A DNA stretch of 64,000 nucleotides from an uncultured Oscillospiraceae bacterium (GCA_910587335.1 CAJUMG010000008.1:33981-97980), one strand, 5' to 3'. Counted from the stretch's first letter, positions 51,781-60,078 are shown. Notes: generated by a model not told the origin, from the letters alone. Numbers and translations: made by a program.

Positions 51781-51870
51781 GACAGAATTAGACGAGTTTT
51801 GACAAAATTAGATAAGATTCGACGACAAAGGACACCTTTAGACACAATTAGACATCATTGGACAAAAAAG
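51781..51870. repeat. 10-bp-phased GAC array between murD and the M42 genes
   Basis: Nine consecutive 10-bp blocks each begin GAC (the fourth GAT). Several continue as GACANAATTA (51781, 51801, 51841). The phase is exact over 90 bp and then stops. The period equals about one DNA helical turn, so all GAC triplets face the same side. Confidence 0.9.
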
Positions 51871-51911
51871 GGGAAAATTACCAGTTTTCAGCAAAGGAAA
51901 GGAGAAAGGAC

Positions 51912-52937
51912 ATGAACTGCAAAGAACTGCTGATCTGCTTATCCCAAGCGGTTGGGGTTTCCGGGCGGGAAGATTCGGTTACGGCCCTTGCCGCCGGGGA
52001 ACTGGAAGCGCTGGGGGAGGTATCCCGCAGTCCGCTGGGAGATTTAATCTGCACCATCCAAAAGCCGCAGAAGGGGCAGAAAAGCTTTATGCTGGACGCC
52101 CATGTGGACGAAATCGGTATGATTGTCACCTACATCACCGACGAGGGATTTTTGAAGGTTTCGCCGGTGGGCGGCTTTGACCGCAGCTTGCTGTTGGCCT
52201 CTCAGGTGGCGGTACATACTGCCCAAGGAGATCTGCCGGGAGTGGTCTGCTCCATTCCGCCCCATCTGCAAAGCGGCGAGGCTAAAAATCCCAAATTCGA
52301 GGAGATTTTCCTTGACATTGGCTACAGCAAAGAAGAGGCCGAAAAGCGGGTATCCCCTGGGGACATGGTGACCTTTGTCACCCCCACCCGGGAGATGCAC
52401 GGCGGCTTTATCACCGGCAAGGCCATTGACAACCGGTCCAGCTGCGTGGCGGTGATCCGCGCGGCACAGCTTTTAAAGGAAGAGAAGCTATCCTGCGGGC
52501 TGGCGGTCACCCTGACCACCCGGGAGGAGGTAGGAGGCATGGGCGCGAAAGCAGCGGCCTACACGGTGCAGCCCACCCACTCGATTACGGTGGACGTGGG
52601 CTTTGGCCAGACCCCTGACTGCAAAAAGGAACAGTGCGGTCAATTTGGCAAGGGGCCGATCATCGCGTTCGGGGCGCTTTTAGACGGCGAAATTTCCCGC
52701 TCGCTGGTACAGGCGGCCCAGGAAGCGGACATCCCTTACCAGACCGAGGCTATGGGTGGCGAGACCGGCACCAACGCTGACGCGATCCTCATCGCCAGAG
52801 GCGGGGTAAAAACCGGGATTCTCTCCATTCCCCAGGGGTACATGCACACCCCGGTGGAGAAGATTTTGCCCGAGGACATCGAAAATACCGCACGGCTTTT
52901 GGCCGCCTATGTGAAAAAGGAGGGAGAATGCAGATGA
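51912..52937 (+). CDS. M42-family metallo-aminopeptidase
   Basis: The 341-residue cytosolic zinc/cobalt aminopeptidase belongs to the tetrahedral TET/FrvX family that trims short peptides. Visible metal and catalytic residues are His in LDAHVDEIG, Asp in KAIDNRSS, the Glu pair in TTREEVGGMGA, Asp in TVDVGFG and His in GYMHTPVE. AGAAAGGA precedes the ATG at 51912; an extension to 51858 lies in the phased repeat. It overlaps the next M42 gene by 4 nt. Confidence 0.92.
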   Translation: MNCKELLICLSQAVGVSGREDSVTALAAGELEALGEVSRSPLGDLICTIQKPQKGQKSFMLDAHVDEIGMIVTYITDEGFLKVSPVGGFDRSLLLASQVAVHTAQGDLPGVVCSIPPHLQSGEAKNPKFEEIFLDIGYSKEEAEKRVSPGDMVTFVTPTREMHGGFITGKAIDNRSSCVAVIRAAQLLKEEKLSCGLAVTLTTREEVGGMGAKAAAYTVQPTHSITVDVGFGQTPDCKKEQCGQFGKGPIIAFGALLDGEISRSLVQAAQEADIPYQTEAMGGETGTNADAILIARGGVKTGILSIPQGYMHTPVEKILPEDIENTARLLAAYVKKEGECR

Positions 52938-53956
52938 TCGAGTTAATCCAAAGGCTTTGCGCTATCGACGGCGTGTCCGGCGACGAGAGAGCGGTTGCCG
53001 AAGCCATCATCGACCAGATCAAGGATTTTTGCGAATATCAAGTATCCCCTTTAGGAGATATTATCGCCTTTAAAAAGGGGGAAAAGCGCCCCAAAAACCG
53101 GGTGCTGTTCGACGCGCACATGGACGAGGTAGGCTTTATCGTCACCTACATCACCGACGAGGGATTTCTGCGTTTTGCCACCGTTGGCGGCATAGACAAC
53201 CGGGTCATACAGGGCAAGCCGGTGGTGGTGGGCAAAAACCGGGTATACGGCATTTTAAGCTCCAAGCCCATCCACCTGATTCCACGGGACAAGCGGGACG
53301 ACCCCATTAAGGCGGGGGATCTTTCCATCGACATTGGCTGTACCAGTCGGGAAGAAGCGGAAGAGCTGGTCGCGGTGGGGGACCGGATCGCTTTCGATTC
53401 CCCTTTTCTCCGGTTTGGCGATGGGTTTATTAAGGGCAAGGCGCTGGACGACCGGGCAGGCTGTGCGGCGCTGATCAAAATGATTCAGGCCCCGCTGGAA
53501 TACGACTGCTGGTTTTCCTTTACCACCCGGGAGGAGGTGGGCGGCATGGGTGCGAAAGCTGCCGTTTACACCGTAAAGCCGGACATTGCCGTTGCGGTAG
53601 AGACCACCACCGCCGCGGACATTGGCGGTGTGGAGCCGGAAAAGCGGGTTTGTTTTTTGGGCAAGGGACCGGTGGTATCTTTTATGGACAAGGGGACCAT
53701 CTACGACAAAAGGCTATACCAACTGGCGCTGGACACGGCGAAGGAGCACGGGATTTTGGCGCAGCCCAAGCTAGGGGTTTTTGGCGGCAACAACGCGGGG
53801 GCGATGCATCCGATGGCGGGCGGGGTACGGCCGGTGGGCATCTCCATGCCCTGCCGATATCTGCACACCCCCTCCTGCGTATTAAAGGAAGAGGACATCG
53901 CCGCCACCCATGGGCTTTTAACCCGGCTTTCCAGCGTGTACGCGGTCTGTGATTAA
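52934..53956 (+). CDS. M42-family metallo-aminopeptidase (second)
   Basis: The 340-residue paralogue of the preceding gene carries His in FDAHMDEVG, Asp in KALDDRAG, TTREEVGGMGA, a Glu (AVETTTAAD) at the third metal position and His in CRYLHTPS. Tandem M42 pairs may form mixed TET assemblies. The ATG at 52934 overlaps the previous stop (ATGA) with GGAGGGAG at a suitable distance; ATG 52928 is too close to that site. Confidence 0.92.
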   Translation: MIELIQRLCAIDGVSGDERAVAEAIIDQIKDFCEYQVSPLGDIIAFKKGEKRPKNRVLFDAHMDEVGFIVTYITDEGFLRFATVGGIDNRVIQGKPVVVGKNRVYGILSSKPIHLIPRDKRDDPIKAGDLSIDIGCTSREEAEELVAVGDRIAFDSPFLRFGDGFIKGKALDDRAGCAALIKMIQAPLEYDCWFSFTTREEVGGMGAKAAVYTVKPDIAVAVETTTAADIGGVEPEKRVCFLGKGPVVSFMDKGTIYDKRLYQLALDTAKEHGILAQPKLGVFGGNNAGAMHPMAGGVRPVGISMPCRYLHTPSCVLKEEDIAATHGLLTRLSSVYAVCD

Positions 53957-54713
53957 GGCAGTATCATCAGGGGACAGCAGTTTTTTCCTCCAGGCCACCA
54001 CGCCAGACCCTTACGGGGCCATACACGCCAGCCGGTGGGCCCTATATGGCGGCGAAGCCGGTCCGCCCCGATTTTGGCGAACCGAAGCCGGGGGGCTGCT
54101 CTCTTTGTCCGGGGAGGCTTTAACCGTGTCCGGGGATTTTTCCGATCCGGCTGAGCTGGCGGCCTTCTGCACCGTCTGCGGGGCTAAAAAGCTGCGGGGG
54201 CCCCGGTCCGCTACTGAGGAGGCGGCAAGGATACTGGGCTGGCGGGTACAGGTTCGGCAGATTCTGTCCGGCGAGGGGGCGTTTTGCCCCGGTCCGCTGC
54301 CGCAGGGATTCTGCGAGCCCTCTCCCCGGCAGGTCTATCCCCTTTTGGAGGCGGTTTTCGGTCTGCCGGCGGCGGACTTTTCTGCTTGGTACTGCGAAAC
54401 CTCTCACAAGCTACGCCATGAACAGGGTCGGCTGCTGGGTGTTTTGGCGGATGGGTCCATTGTTTCCACCGCCGGCATCTACCACCAAAACGGCAGCGCG
54501 GCACTCATTAGCTCGGTGGCGACTGCTCCCGCCCATCGGGGCCGAGGGTATGCGGCGGCGCTGGTGGGCAGTTTGGCGGCGGACGCACAAAAATCGGGGC
54601 GAATCCCCTTTGTCATCTGCCAAAATCCGGCGGCGCTGCATGTCTACCGGCAGTTGGGCTTTCTTCCCTGGGGAGAGGAATGGCTCTGTCTGCGGGAGGA
54701 ATGTCCCCCATAA
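53949..54713 (+). CDS. GNAT-family N-acetyltransferase with an extra N-terminal region
   Basis: The 254-residue protein has an N-terminal half (1-130) of its own type and a C-terminal GNAT domain with APAHRGRGYAAALVGSLA and ALHVYRQLGF. It starts with GTG at 53949, inside the last codons of the M42 gene (8-nt overlap). No clear ribosome site is seen, so it is probably translationally coupled. The arrangement suggests a peptide-related substrate, but this is inference. Confidence 0.82.
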   Translation: MIKAVSSGDSSFFLQATTPDPYGAIHASRWALYGGEAGPPRFWRTEAGGLLSLSGEALTVSGDFSDPAELAAFCTVCGAKKLRGPRSATEEAARILGWRVQVRQILSGEGAFCPGPLPQGFCEPSPRQVYPLLEAVFGLPAADFSAWYCETSHKLRHEQGRLLGVLADGSIVSTAGIYHQNGSAALISSVATAPAHRGRGYAAALVGSLAADAQKSGRIPFVICQNPAALHVYRQLGFLPWGEEWLCLREECPP

Positions 54714-54807
54714 GGGGCGGCCGGCTCCCCGGCATACATACAACATAAAAAGAGGGCGGGGCAAAAAGCGTTCGTCCTCTCTAAAAGACAAGGAGAATAT
54801 AGGTCCA

Positions 54808-56088
54808 ATGGAACAGAAATTTTTTGACATCGACCCCCGGCTGGAAAAGCTGGGCGAACAGGTACAGAAGGAATGCGCCGAGGCTTTTGCCCGGACCGAC
54901 GAGATTGGCGAATACAACAGCCGCAAGGTGCTGGCCGCCTTTATCCACGGCGGGGTCAGCGAATCCCACTTTGCGGGGAGCACCGGCTACGGCTACGACG
55001 ACCGGGGCCGGGAGGTGCTGGAATCGGTGATGGCCCAAATCACCGGCAGCGAGGACGCGTTAATGCGGCACAACTTTGTATCCGGCACCCACACCCTGAC
55101 CACGGCGCTGTTCGGGGTACTGCGGCCTGGTGACGTGATGCTTTCTTTGACCGGGATGCCCTATGACACCATTCAACCGGTGATTGGCATTACCGGGGAA
55201 AACTGCGGGTCCCTAAAGGAATTCGGGGTAGAATACCGGCAGGTGGAGCTATTAGAGGACGGCACCCCGGATTTTGACGCCATTGCCAAGGCGGTGCAGG
55301 ACAAGCGGGTGAAGATGGCGTATGTACAGCGGTCACGGGGATACTCGCTGCGTCCTTCTATTAACATGGATGTGATGAAGCGCTTAATTGACACGGTGAA
55401 GGAGAACAATCCCCAGGCGGTGTTTATGGTGGACAACTGCTATGGCATCTTCACCGAAAAGGTGGAGCCCACCCAGCTGGGAGCCGACCTGATGGCCGGA
55501 TCGTTAATCAAAAACGCAGGCGGCGGCATTGCCCGCACCGGCGGTTACATTGCCGGGCGGCGGGATTTGGTGGAGCAATGCGCTTACCGGCTGACCACGC
55601 CGGGACAGGGCAAGGAGGTAGGCTGCACCCTAAACGAGCTGCCCCGGATGTTCCAGGGGTTATTTTTGGCCCCCAACGTGGTTTGCAGCGCGGTGCGGAC
55701 GGCGATTTTCGCGGCGGCGTTATTCGGAAAGCTGGGCTACCGGGTGAATCCCTCCTTCGATGAGCGGCGGACCGACATCATCCAGTCTATCGAGCTGGGG
55801 TCGGAAAAAGGGATGGTGGCTTTTTGCAAGGGGGTACAGCGGGGCGCGCCGGTGGATTCCTTTGTGGTACCGGAGCCGGCGGACATGCCTGGATACGAGA
55901 GCAAGGTTGTTATGGCGGCGGGCGCGTTCCATTTAGGCGCCTCCATCGAGCTTTCGGCCGACGGACCCATTCGTCCGCCCTATGCGGTTTGGATGCAGGG
56001 GGGGCTGACCTACTTCACCGGGAAAACCGGTATGCTTTTGGCGGCTCAGACCATGCTGGAGGACGGTGTTTTATCCTTACCGAATTGA
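54808..56088 (+). CDS. methionine gamma-lyase family PLP protein (YnbB / aluminium-resistance type)
   Basis: The 426-residue fold-type I PLP enzyme is related to cystathionine and methionine lyases. The family has been called aluminium resistance protein, but its reaction is not well established. Signatures are FAGSTGYGYDDRGRE, HNFVSGTHTLTTALFGVLRPGD, the PLP lysine in GSLIKNAGGGIARTGGYIAG, and the C-terminal IRPPYAVWMQGGLTY. GGAG lies 12 nt upstream of the ATG, with a closer AGG. The last codons overlap the -35 of the tRNA-Leu promoter. Confidence 0.9.
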   Translation: MEQKFFDIDPRLEKLGEQVQKECAEAFARTDEIGEYNSRKVLAAFIHGGVSESHFAGSTGYGYDDRGREVLESVMAQITGSEDALMRHNFVSGTHTLTTALFGVLRPGDVMLSLTGMPYDTIQPVIGITGENCGSLKEFGVEYRQVELLEDGTPDFDAIAKAVQDKRVKMAYVQRSRGYSLRPSINMDVMKRLIDTVKENNPQAVFMVDNCYGIFTEKVEPTQLGADLMAGSLIKNAGGGIARTGGYIAGRRDLVEQCAYRLTTPGQGKEVGCTLNELPRMFQGLFLAPNVVCSAVRTAIFAAALFGKLGYRVNPSFDERRTDIIQSIELGSEKGMVAFCKGVQRGAPVDSFVVPEPADMPGYESKVVMAAGAFHLGASIELSADGPIRPPYAVWMQGGLTYFTGKTGMLLAAQTMLEDGVLSLPN

Positions 56089-56113
56089 CAAACGGCGGCG
56101 AACATGATAGAAT
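56085..56113 (+). promoter_or_regulatory. promoter of tRNA-Leu
   Basis: -35 TTGACA (56085-56090, overlapping the upstream stop codon), 17-nt spacer, -10 TAGAAT (56108-56113). A GCGCGG/CCGCGC hairpin follows in the precursor leader. Confidence 0.75.
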
Positions 56114-56161
56114 ATAAAGTGTAGGAATGCGCGGTCCTGCAAAAAGGGCCGCGCAAACCAT

Positions 56162-56244
56162 GCGGGAGTGGCGGAATGGCAGACGCGCTGGTCTTAGGAG
56201 CCAGTACCCTGTGTGTGTGGGTTCAAGTCCCATCTCCCGCACCA
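56162..56244 (+). tRNA. tRNA-Leu (anticodon TAG)
   Basis: A class II tRNA of 83 nt with encoded CCA. Acceptor GCGGGAG/CTCCCGC, anticodon stem CTGGT/GCCAG with loop CTTAGGA, a long variable arm, and T arm GGTTCAAGTCC. An accessory island begins just downstream. Confidence 0.96.
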
Positions 56245-56248
56245 CCAG

Positions 56249-56292
56249 GAAAAGACCTGAAGCGCGATTTAGCTCCAGGTCTTTTCCTTTTT
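56249..56292 (+). terminator. terminator of tRNA-Leu
   Basis: The stem AAAAGACCTG/CAGGTCTTTT is followed by CCTTTTTC. Confidence 0.85.
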
Positions 56293-56347
56293 CAAAAACT
56301 GCCGCACGCGCTCTACAGATAGCGATTTCGACCGATTGCACCAGGTC

Positions 56348-56447
56348 GGAGCAAGCGATATAAAGCTTGCTCCTTTTTTTATCTTTATTTGACCTTTTCC
56401 CACCTACAAAAAACGGCTATCCTCGGGCAGGGGATAGCTGTTTTTTT
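56348..56447 (+). terminator. two tandem terminators without an intervening gene
   Basis: Hairpin 1: GGAGCAAGC/GCTTGCTCC then TTTTTTT (56348-56380). Hairpin 2: AACGGCTATCC/GGATAGCTGTT then Ts (56410-56447). No gene lies between or directly before them, suggesting deletion of the genes they once ended. The remaining 56448-56613 carries only a short protein-like frame and a TATAAT at 56573-56578 without a -35. Confidence 0.75.
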
Positions 56448-56613
56448 GCTGCTTTTTCCATCTTCGGTACGCCCGACGCTGCGGAGGAAATGTACCGGGC
56501 AAAGGCCATCGGGTTCTGGGAGGACTCTTCTGCGGAGGGGGCTGCTATGCAAAAAGCGAAAGAGCCGCATAGTATAATACTGACCGGAAATCGCGTAAAA
56601 GGAGAATGGTATA

Positions 56614-57582
56614 ATGAGACGATGTGTTCCGCTGGAGCCCGCCGCAGAGGCTGTTTGTGATCAAAGCGCTGTGGCTCCGCTTATTTTTCAGCTGCCGCCG
56701 GAGCAAGGCAGAAGGGTATTGGAAGAAGCACAGGATACACCGGTATATAAATACCCCGCCGACCTATCCCTGGAGTATATCAGCACCGGAGGATGGGGCA
56801 GCATACCGGTGTATTTTATTGCGCCCAAGAGCGCTGAGGTAAAAAACGTGATATTTTATATTCACGGCGCAGGATGGGTTTTTGGCAGCTTTCACACCCA
56901 CGAAAAGCTTGTCCGGGAGCTTTGCGCAAGGACCCAGTCACTGGTCATATTCCCAGAATACAGCCGGGCGCCAGAGGCAAAATATCCCACGGCGATAGAG
57001 CAATGCTACTGTATTCTATCCCACCTGTGGGAAATACTCAAAGGCCGCTATCCCACAATAGATCGCCGCGCCCTTACTGTCGCGGGTGACAGTGTTGGCG
57101 GGAATATGGCCATTGGGATGGAACTTTTGTCCCAGATGCAGCAGGGTCCGGACATTCACAAGCTGCTATTGTACTATCCGGTGACAGACGCCTGCTTTGA
57201 CACGCCGAGCTATCGCCAATTCGCGGTGGATTATTATTTATACCGCGAGGGAATGCGTTGGTTTTGGCGGCAATACACCACCTCGGTAGCGGACCGGGAG
57301 CAGATAACCGCAGCTCCCCTTCGCGCAGGCGACGATTGTTTACGGCGTTTTCCCCAAACGATGATCATTGGCGGGCAGGCGGACGTTCTGCGCAGCGAGG
57401 GAGAAGCCTTTGGGGAAAGGCTTCGTCGCGCCGGGGTGGACCTTACGGCTATTCAGGTACAGGGCACGATTCATGATTTTGTCATGCTCAACGCCCTGGA
57501 CCAGACAAATGCCTGCCGTACCGCGATGGATCTATCGACCGATTGGATCAATCGCCAAAGCCCATCCGTCTACAGCTTTTAA
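56614..57582 (+). CDS. alpha/beta hydrolase (HSL/esterase family)
   Basis: The 322-residue esterase-type enzyme belongs to the hormone-sensitive-lipase family. The oxyanion loop is HGAGWVFG (HGGG type), the nucleophile Ser is in AGDSVGGNMA, the Asp is in IGGQADVL and the His is in QGTIHDFVM. No signal peptide. AAAGGAG precedes the ATG at 56614. It is an isolated gene in the accessory island, ending at a strong terminator (57619-57664). Substrate unknown. Confidence 0.9.
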   Translation: MRRCVPLEPAAEAVCDQSAVAPLIFQLPPEQGRRVLEEAQDTPVYKYPADLSLEYISTGGWGSIPVYFIAPKSAEVKNVIFYIHGAGWVFGSFHTHEKLVRELCARTQSLVIFPEYSRAPEAKYPTAIEQCYCILSHLWEILKGRYPTIDRRALTVAGDSVGGNMAIGMELLSQMQQGPDIHKLLLYYPVTDACFDTPSYRQFAVDYYLYREGMRWFWRQYTTSVADREQITAAPLRAGDDCLRRFPQTMIIGGQADVLRSEGEAFGERLRRAGVDLTAIQVQGTIHDFVMLNALDQTNACRTAMDLSTDWINRQSPSVYSF

Positions 57583-57618
57583 TGCGACCTGGTCTTTTGC
57601 CGCCATCCTTTTATCCCA

Positions 57619-57664
57619 CAAAAAGGCCCGCCGATTCTGGATTCTTTGAATCGGGCGGGCTTTT
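57619..57664 (+). terminator. terminator of the hydrolase gene, bidirectional
   Basis: A long stem GCCCGCCGATTC/GAATCGGGCGGGC with flanking A and T runs. Confidence 0.9.
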
Positions 57665-57954
57665 ACATTGTCTCCATCGGCTTGAGCAGGAGCCCTTTTT
57701 GGCGCTCGGAGAGGGTACGCCACCGGGCAAAAAGCAGACGCTGCTTCTCGGTCAGCTGGGAAGGGACCCACCTCATCGGCAAAAAACCGCGACAGGGTGA
57801 TGCCAACGTTTTGCACACCGCCTCTAGCGTTGGCGCATAATTTCGGTTGAACATCTTGGTGACCGTAGAATGGGAAAGGTTCGCCTCCTTCGCCAGGCGA
57901 TAGTCCGTCCAACCCCGCTTTCATCATCCGCCGGATGAGGCGCTGCGCGTCCAT
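57663..57954 (-). pseudogene. frameshifted XRE-family (phage-type) repressor
   Basis: Joined across frames, the minus strand reads MDAQRLIRRMMKAGW, then TDYRLAKEANLSHSTVTKMF and NRNYAPTLEAVCKTL, then GITLSRFFADEVGP, then QLTEKQRLLFARWRTLSERQKG. This is a complete XRE helix-turn-helix protein. Three frame changes are needed: an extra T in GGGTTGG near 57910, a missing G near 57816, and a third near 57780. As written the gene is dead. It faces an intact inverted-repeat operator at 57972-58011. Loss of an element repressor is consistent with a decayed prophage. Confidence 0.8.
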
Positions 57955-57971
57955 TTTGGCCACCATCTGTA

Positions 57972-58011
57972 ATGACTATTATAACCGCCAAAAAAGCGTT
58001 ATAATAGTCAT
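57972..58011. promoter_or_regulatory. 14-bp inverted repeat, probable operator of the XRE repressor
   Basis: Perfect arms ATGACTATTATAAC (57972-57985) and GTTATAATAGTCAT (57998-58011) with a 12-bp spacer. Each arm contains a TATAAT on the outward-facing strand, so two divergent promoters could be covered, though consensus -35 boxes are not seen. Confidence 0.7.
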
Positions 58012-58149
58012 GATTCGTAGGCAGTATATATCTTAAAAGGGACATGCTTGCTATCCCGCGGCAAAAATCCCGGCGTGGGGGGGCTTTTGGGGCAGGATGA
58101 AACTTTGGCGCTGCCGAATAAAAAGAAATTTATAAAAAGGAGGTGTTTT

Positions 58150-58194
58150 ATGATAGACTTGATAGAAGCTGTCCGGCTATATTCAAATATTTAG
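58150..58194 (+). CDS. possible 14-codon leader peptide
   Basis: The frame MIDLIEAVRLYSNI follows an ideal AAAAGGAGGTG ribosome site at 9 nt and ends 21 nt before the next gene. It may be a translated leader or the truncated start of a lost gene. Confidence 0.4.
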   Translation: MIDLIEAVRLYSNI

Positions 58195-58215
58195 ACTACA
58201 TAGGAGAGTTTACAA

Positions 58216-58500
58216 ATGGAAGAAAACAAAATCCGAAAAAGCGCGCGGCACACAGCGTTGCTCGTCAGTGAATTTCTCGTTCTTGCTGCCAAAGACCAAA
58301 CCCAAGACGAGCTTCTCGAAACGGTGGCCTTTCTTATAGGGATTCTGATCAGTCCCACCCCCCACAAAGGAGAGGTAGCAGATGAGGTTGTGGAAAAGAA
58401 CGCCTCTTTAGTCTATGACTATCTACAGGATAAGTTTTTTAAGGATGATCAGGCAAAGGAGATCGACCAAGGCAAGAGGGAGGAAGGGGAAAGCCGCTGA
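58216..58500 (+). CDS. hypothetical 94-residue protein of the island
   Basis: Not recognised. It is helical and charged, with a hydrophobic centre (LLETVAFLIGILISP) and a strongly charged C-terminus. AGGAG lies 9 nt before the ATG. It ends at a terminator (58523-58556) and precedes the phage-like operon. Confidence 0.6.
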   Translation: MEENKIRKSARHTALLVSEFLVLAAKDQTQDELLETVAFLIGILISPTPHKGEVADEVVEKNASLVYDYLQDKFFKDDQAKEIDQGKREEGESR

Positions 58501-58522
58501 TTCCAGGTGAAATTGATTGATC

Positions 58523-58556
58523 GAAAAAAGTTCCAGCTTTACGGCTGGGGCTTTTC
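58523..58556 (+). terminator. terminator before the phage-type operon
   Basis: The stem AAAAGtTCCAGC/GCTGGGgCTTTT isolates the downstream LexA-box promoter. Confidence 0.7.
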
Positions 58557-58612
58557 TGCATTTTTGCGGCTCGCGGCAGCCGGACCGGGCTTTTGAGGGG
58601 AGAAGTCAAGTC

Positions 58613-58659
58613 TTGATTTGGCGGATTTTGCGTACTATAATAAAAAGAACAAACGTTTG
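58613..58659 (+). promoter_or_regulatory. promoter with a LexA (SOS) box
   Basis: -35 TTGATT (58613-58618), 17-nt spacer, -10 TATAAT (58636-58641). AGAACAAACGTTTG (58646-58659) matches the Gram-positive LexA consensus CGAACRNRYGTTYG at 13 of 14 positions and lies on the expected start site. It is part of a perfect palindrome AACAAACGTTTGTT (58648-58661). Confidence 0.75.
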
Positions 58660-58678
58660 TTTTAAGGGAGGTGTAAGC

Positions 58679-59380
58679 TTGGCAAGAGAATACTTCTGTG
58701 CATATCATTCCTACATTCACCAATGCAGAGGTCTTTCGGACAGCGAGCTGGGGCGGCTATTCCGGGCGCTGTTAGAGTACAGTGCGTCTGGGGAGCTTCC
58801 GTCCTTTAAGGGGCGGACGGCGGTGGCCTTTGACTTTATCTCGGCCAACATTGACCGGGACATGGCTCAATATGAGCTGACCTGCAAAAAGAACCGGGAG
58901 AATGTTTCAAAGCGCTACGAACGTATGCGGTCGAATACAAGCGAATACCAAGGCTACCAAGAAAAAGAAGAGGAAGAAAAAAAAGAAAAAGAAAATGTAA
59001 AAAAAGATATCTCTAGCGAGATATCCAAAAAAAGCACGTCCGCAAAAAAGAAGTTTGTTCCTCCATCGGTAGAGGAAGTGGCAGCCTACTGCCAAGAGCG
59101 GAAAAATAAAATAGACGCCGCTCGTTTTGTCGATTACTATACCGCTGGCGGCTGGAGAATGGGCCGGCAGGACATGAAGGATTGGAAGGCGGCAGTCCGG
59201 TCGTGGGAGAAAAACGGGATTGTCCAAAGGGGAAAGGGTATGCCGGAGGCCAAGGACTATTCCTTTGATCTAAGCGCCTGGGAATCGGCCCACAAGTGGC
59301 ATATACCGGATTTTTCCCCAGGGGACGAGGAGGAGCCAACCTCTAAGATGGCGCAAGGGGGCAAATCCAAAACGGAATAA
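58679..59380 (+). CDS. phage replication-type protein (DUF6291-like N-terminus)
   Basis: The 233-residue product starts with TTG at 58679 behind GGGAGG. The N-terminus (REYFCAYHSYIHQCRGLSDSELGRLFRALLEYSASGE) matches the DUF6291 type found in clostridial phage replication modules. The middle is Glu/Lys-rich and the C-terminus carries EVAAYCQERKNKIDAARFVDYYTAGGWRMG..DWKAAVRSW, the usual replisome-organiser/DnaD-like tail. It is under the LexA-box promoter, so it is probably induced by DNA damage. Confidence 0.8.
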   Translation: MAREYFCAYHSYIHQCRGLSDSELGRLFRALLEYSASGELPSFKGRTAVAFDFISANIDRDMAQYELTCKKNRENVSKRYERMRSNTSEYQGYQEKEEEEKKEKENVKKDISSEISKKSTSAKKKFVPPSVEEVAAYCQERKNKIDAARFVDYYTAGGWRMGRQDMKDWKAAVRSWEKNGIVQRGKGMPEAKDYSFDLSAWESAHKWHIPDFSPGDEEEPTSKMAQGGKSKTE

Positions 59381-59400
59381 AGGGGAAAGGGAGGTTTGCA

Positions 59401-60078
59401 TTGACCGACAAAGAGAAAAAAGCTTTTTTGGGAAGGTACCGCCAAATTGCGGCGGAGGAAGCAGCGATTTGGGAGGAGGTCTCCTACTGGGTGAGCCGGT
59501 CCTGTTTGGAGGAAACAGCTACCCTGGCGGACTTTCTGGCGAAAACGGTTTGCAGAAAAGAAACCGCCGGGCGCGGGGTAACGGGACAGGGGATCGAGAA
59601 TCGGAAGGAGACAGGGGGCCAAACGATTCGGCAGGAGGGTGCGGCGCAGATAGAAAGTATCAAACAGTCCGGCGCGGAGCAGGTCCAGGACACCAAAGGC
59701 GCACAGGCGGCGTGTTCGAAAGCAGCTGTCCGGCGGCAGGAGGGTGCGCTCCAAAAAGAGGGGACAGGGGTGAAGGCCGGAACGCTTGGTCAAGCGAGGC
59801 TATCGGAGCAGTCCCATGATGAGGAGGTGGAGGGATTGGAGCAAATGCTCCGGCAGAAGGCGGGACAGCTGCTTGGGGTCCGGAAGGAGATAGAGCGGGC
59901 CATTGGCGCGGTGGAAAACGATACCTACCGGCTATTGCTGCGATACCGGTATATTCAAGGGGACACCTTCGAGAAAATCGCTGAGCGGATGCATTACAGC
60001 AGCCGGCAGGTGATGAATTTGCACAGCGCGGCGCTTGGGGCCTGTCAAATTTTGGAGGGCACTAAAGAGATTGCATAG
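59401..60078 (+). CDS. phage late-gene activator-like protein (DUF1492/RinA type)
   Basis: The 225-residue product begins with TTG behind GGGAGG. Its C-terminal 70 residues (RKEIERAIGAVENDTYRLLLRYRYIQGDTFEKIAERMHYSSRQVMNLHSAAL) form a sigma-4-like helix-turn-helix of the RinA/ArpU/DUF1492 type that switches on phage late genes. The middle (about 55-140) is a Gln/Gly/Ala-rich spacer, unusually long for the group. In an intact phage, terminase and head genes would follow; here a tail-end gene follows after 115 bp. Confidence 0.75.
   Translation: MTDKEKKAFLGRYRQIAAEEAAIWEEVSYWVSRSCLEETATLADFLAKTVCRKETAGRGVTGQGIENRKETGGQTIRQEGAAQIESIKQSGAEQVQDTKGAQAACSKAAVRRQEGALQKEGTGVKAGTLGQARLSEQSHDEEVEGLEQMLRQKAGQLLGVRKEIERAIGAVENDTYRLLLRYRYIQGDTFEKIAERMHYSSRQVMNLHSAALGACQILEGTKEIA

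Noticed and set aside
51781..51870. Spo0A or DnaA boxes as an explanation of the phased array
   Set aside because: Only one near match (TTCGACG at 51819) to a reversed 0A box is present and no TTATCCACA-type site, so neither explains nine phased triplets.
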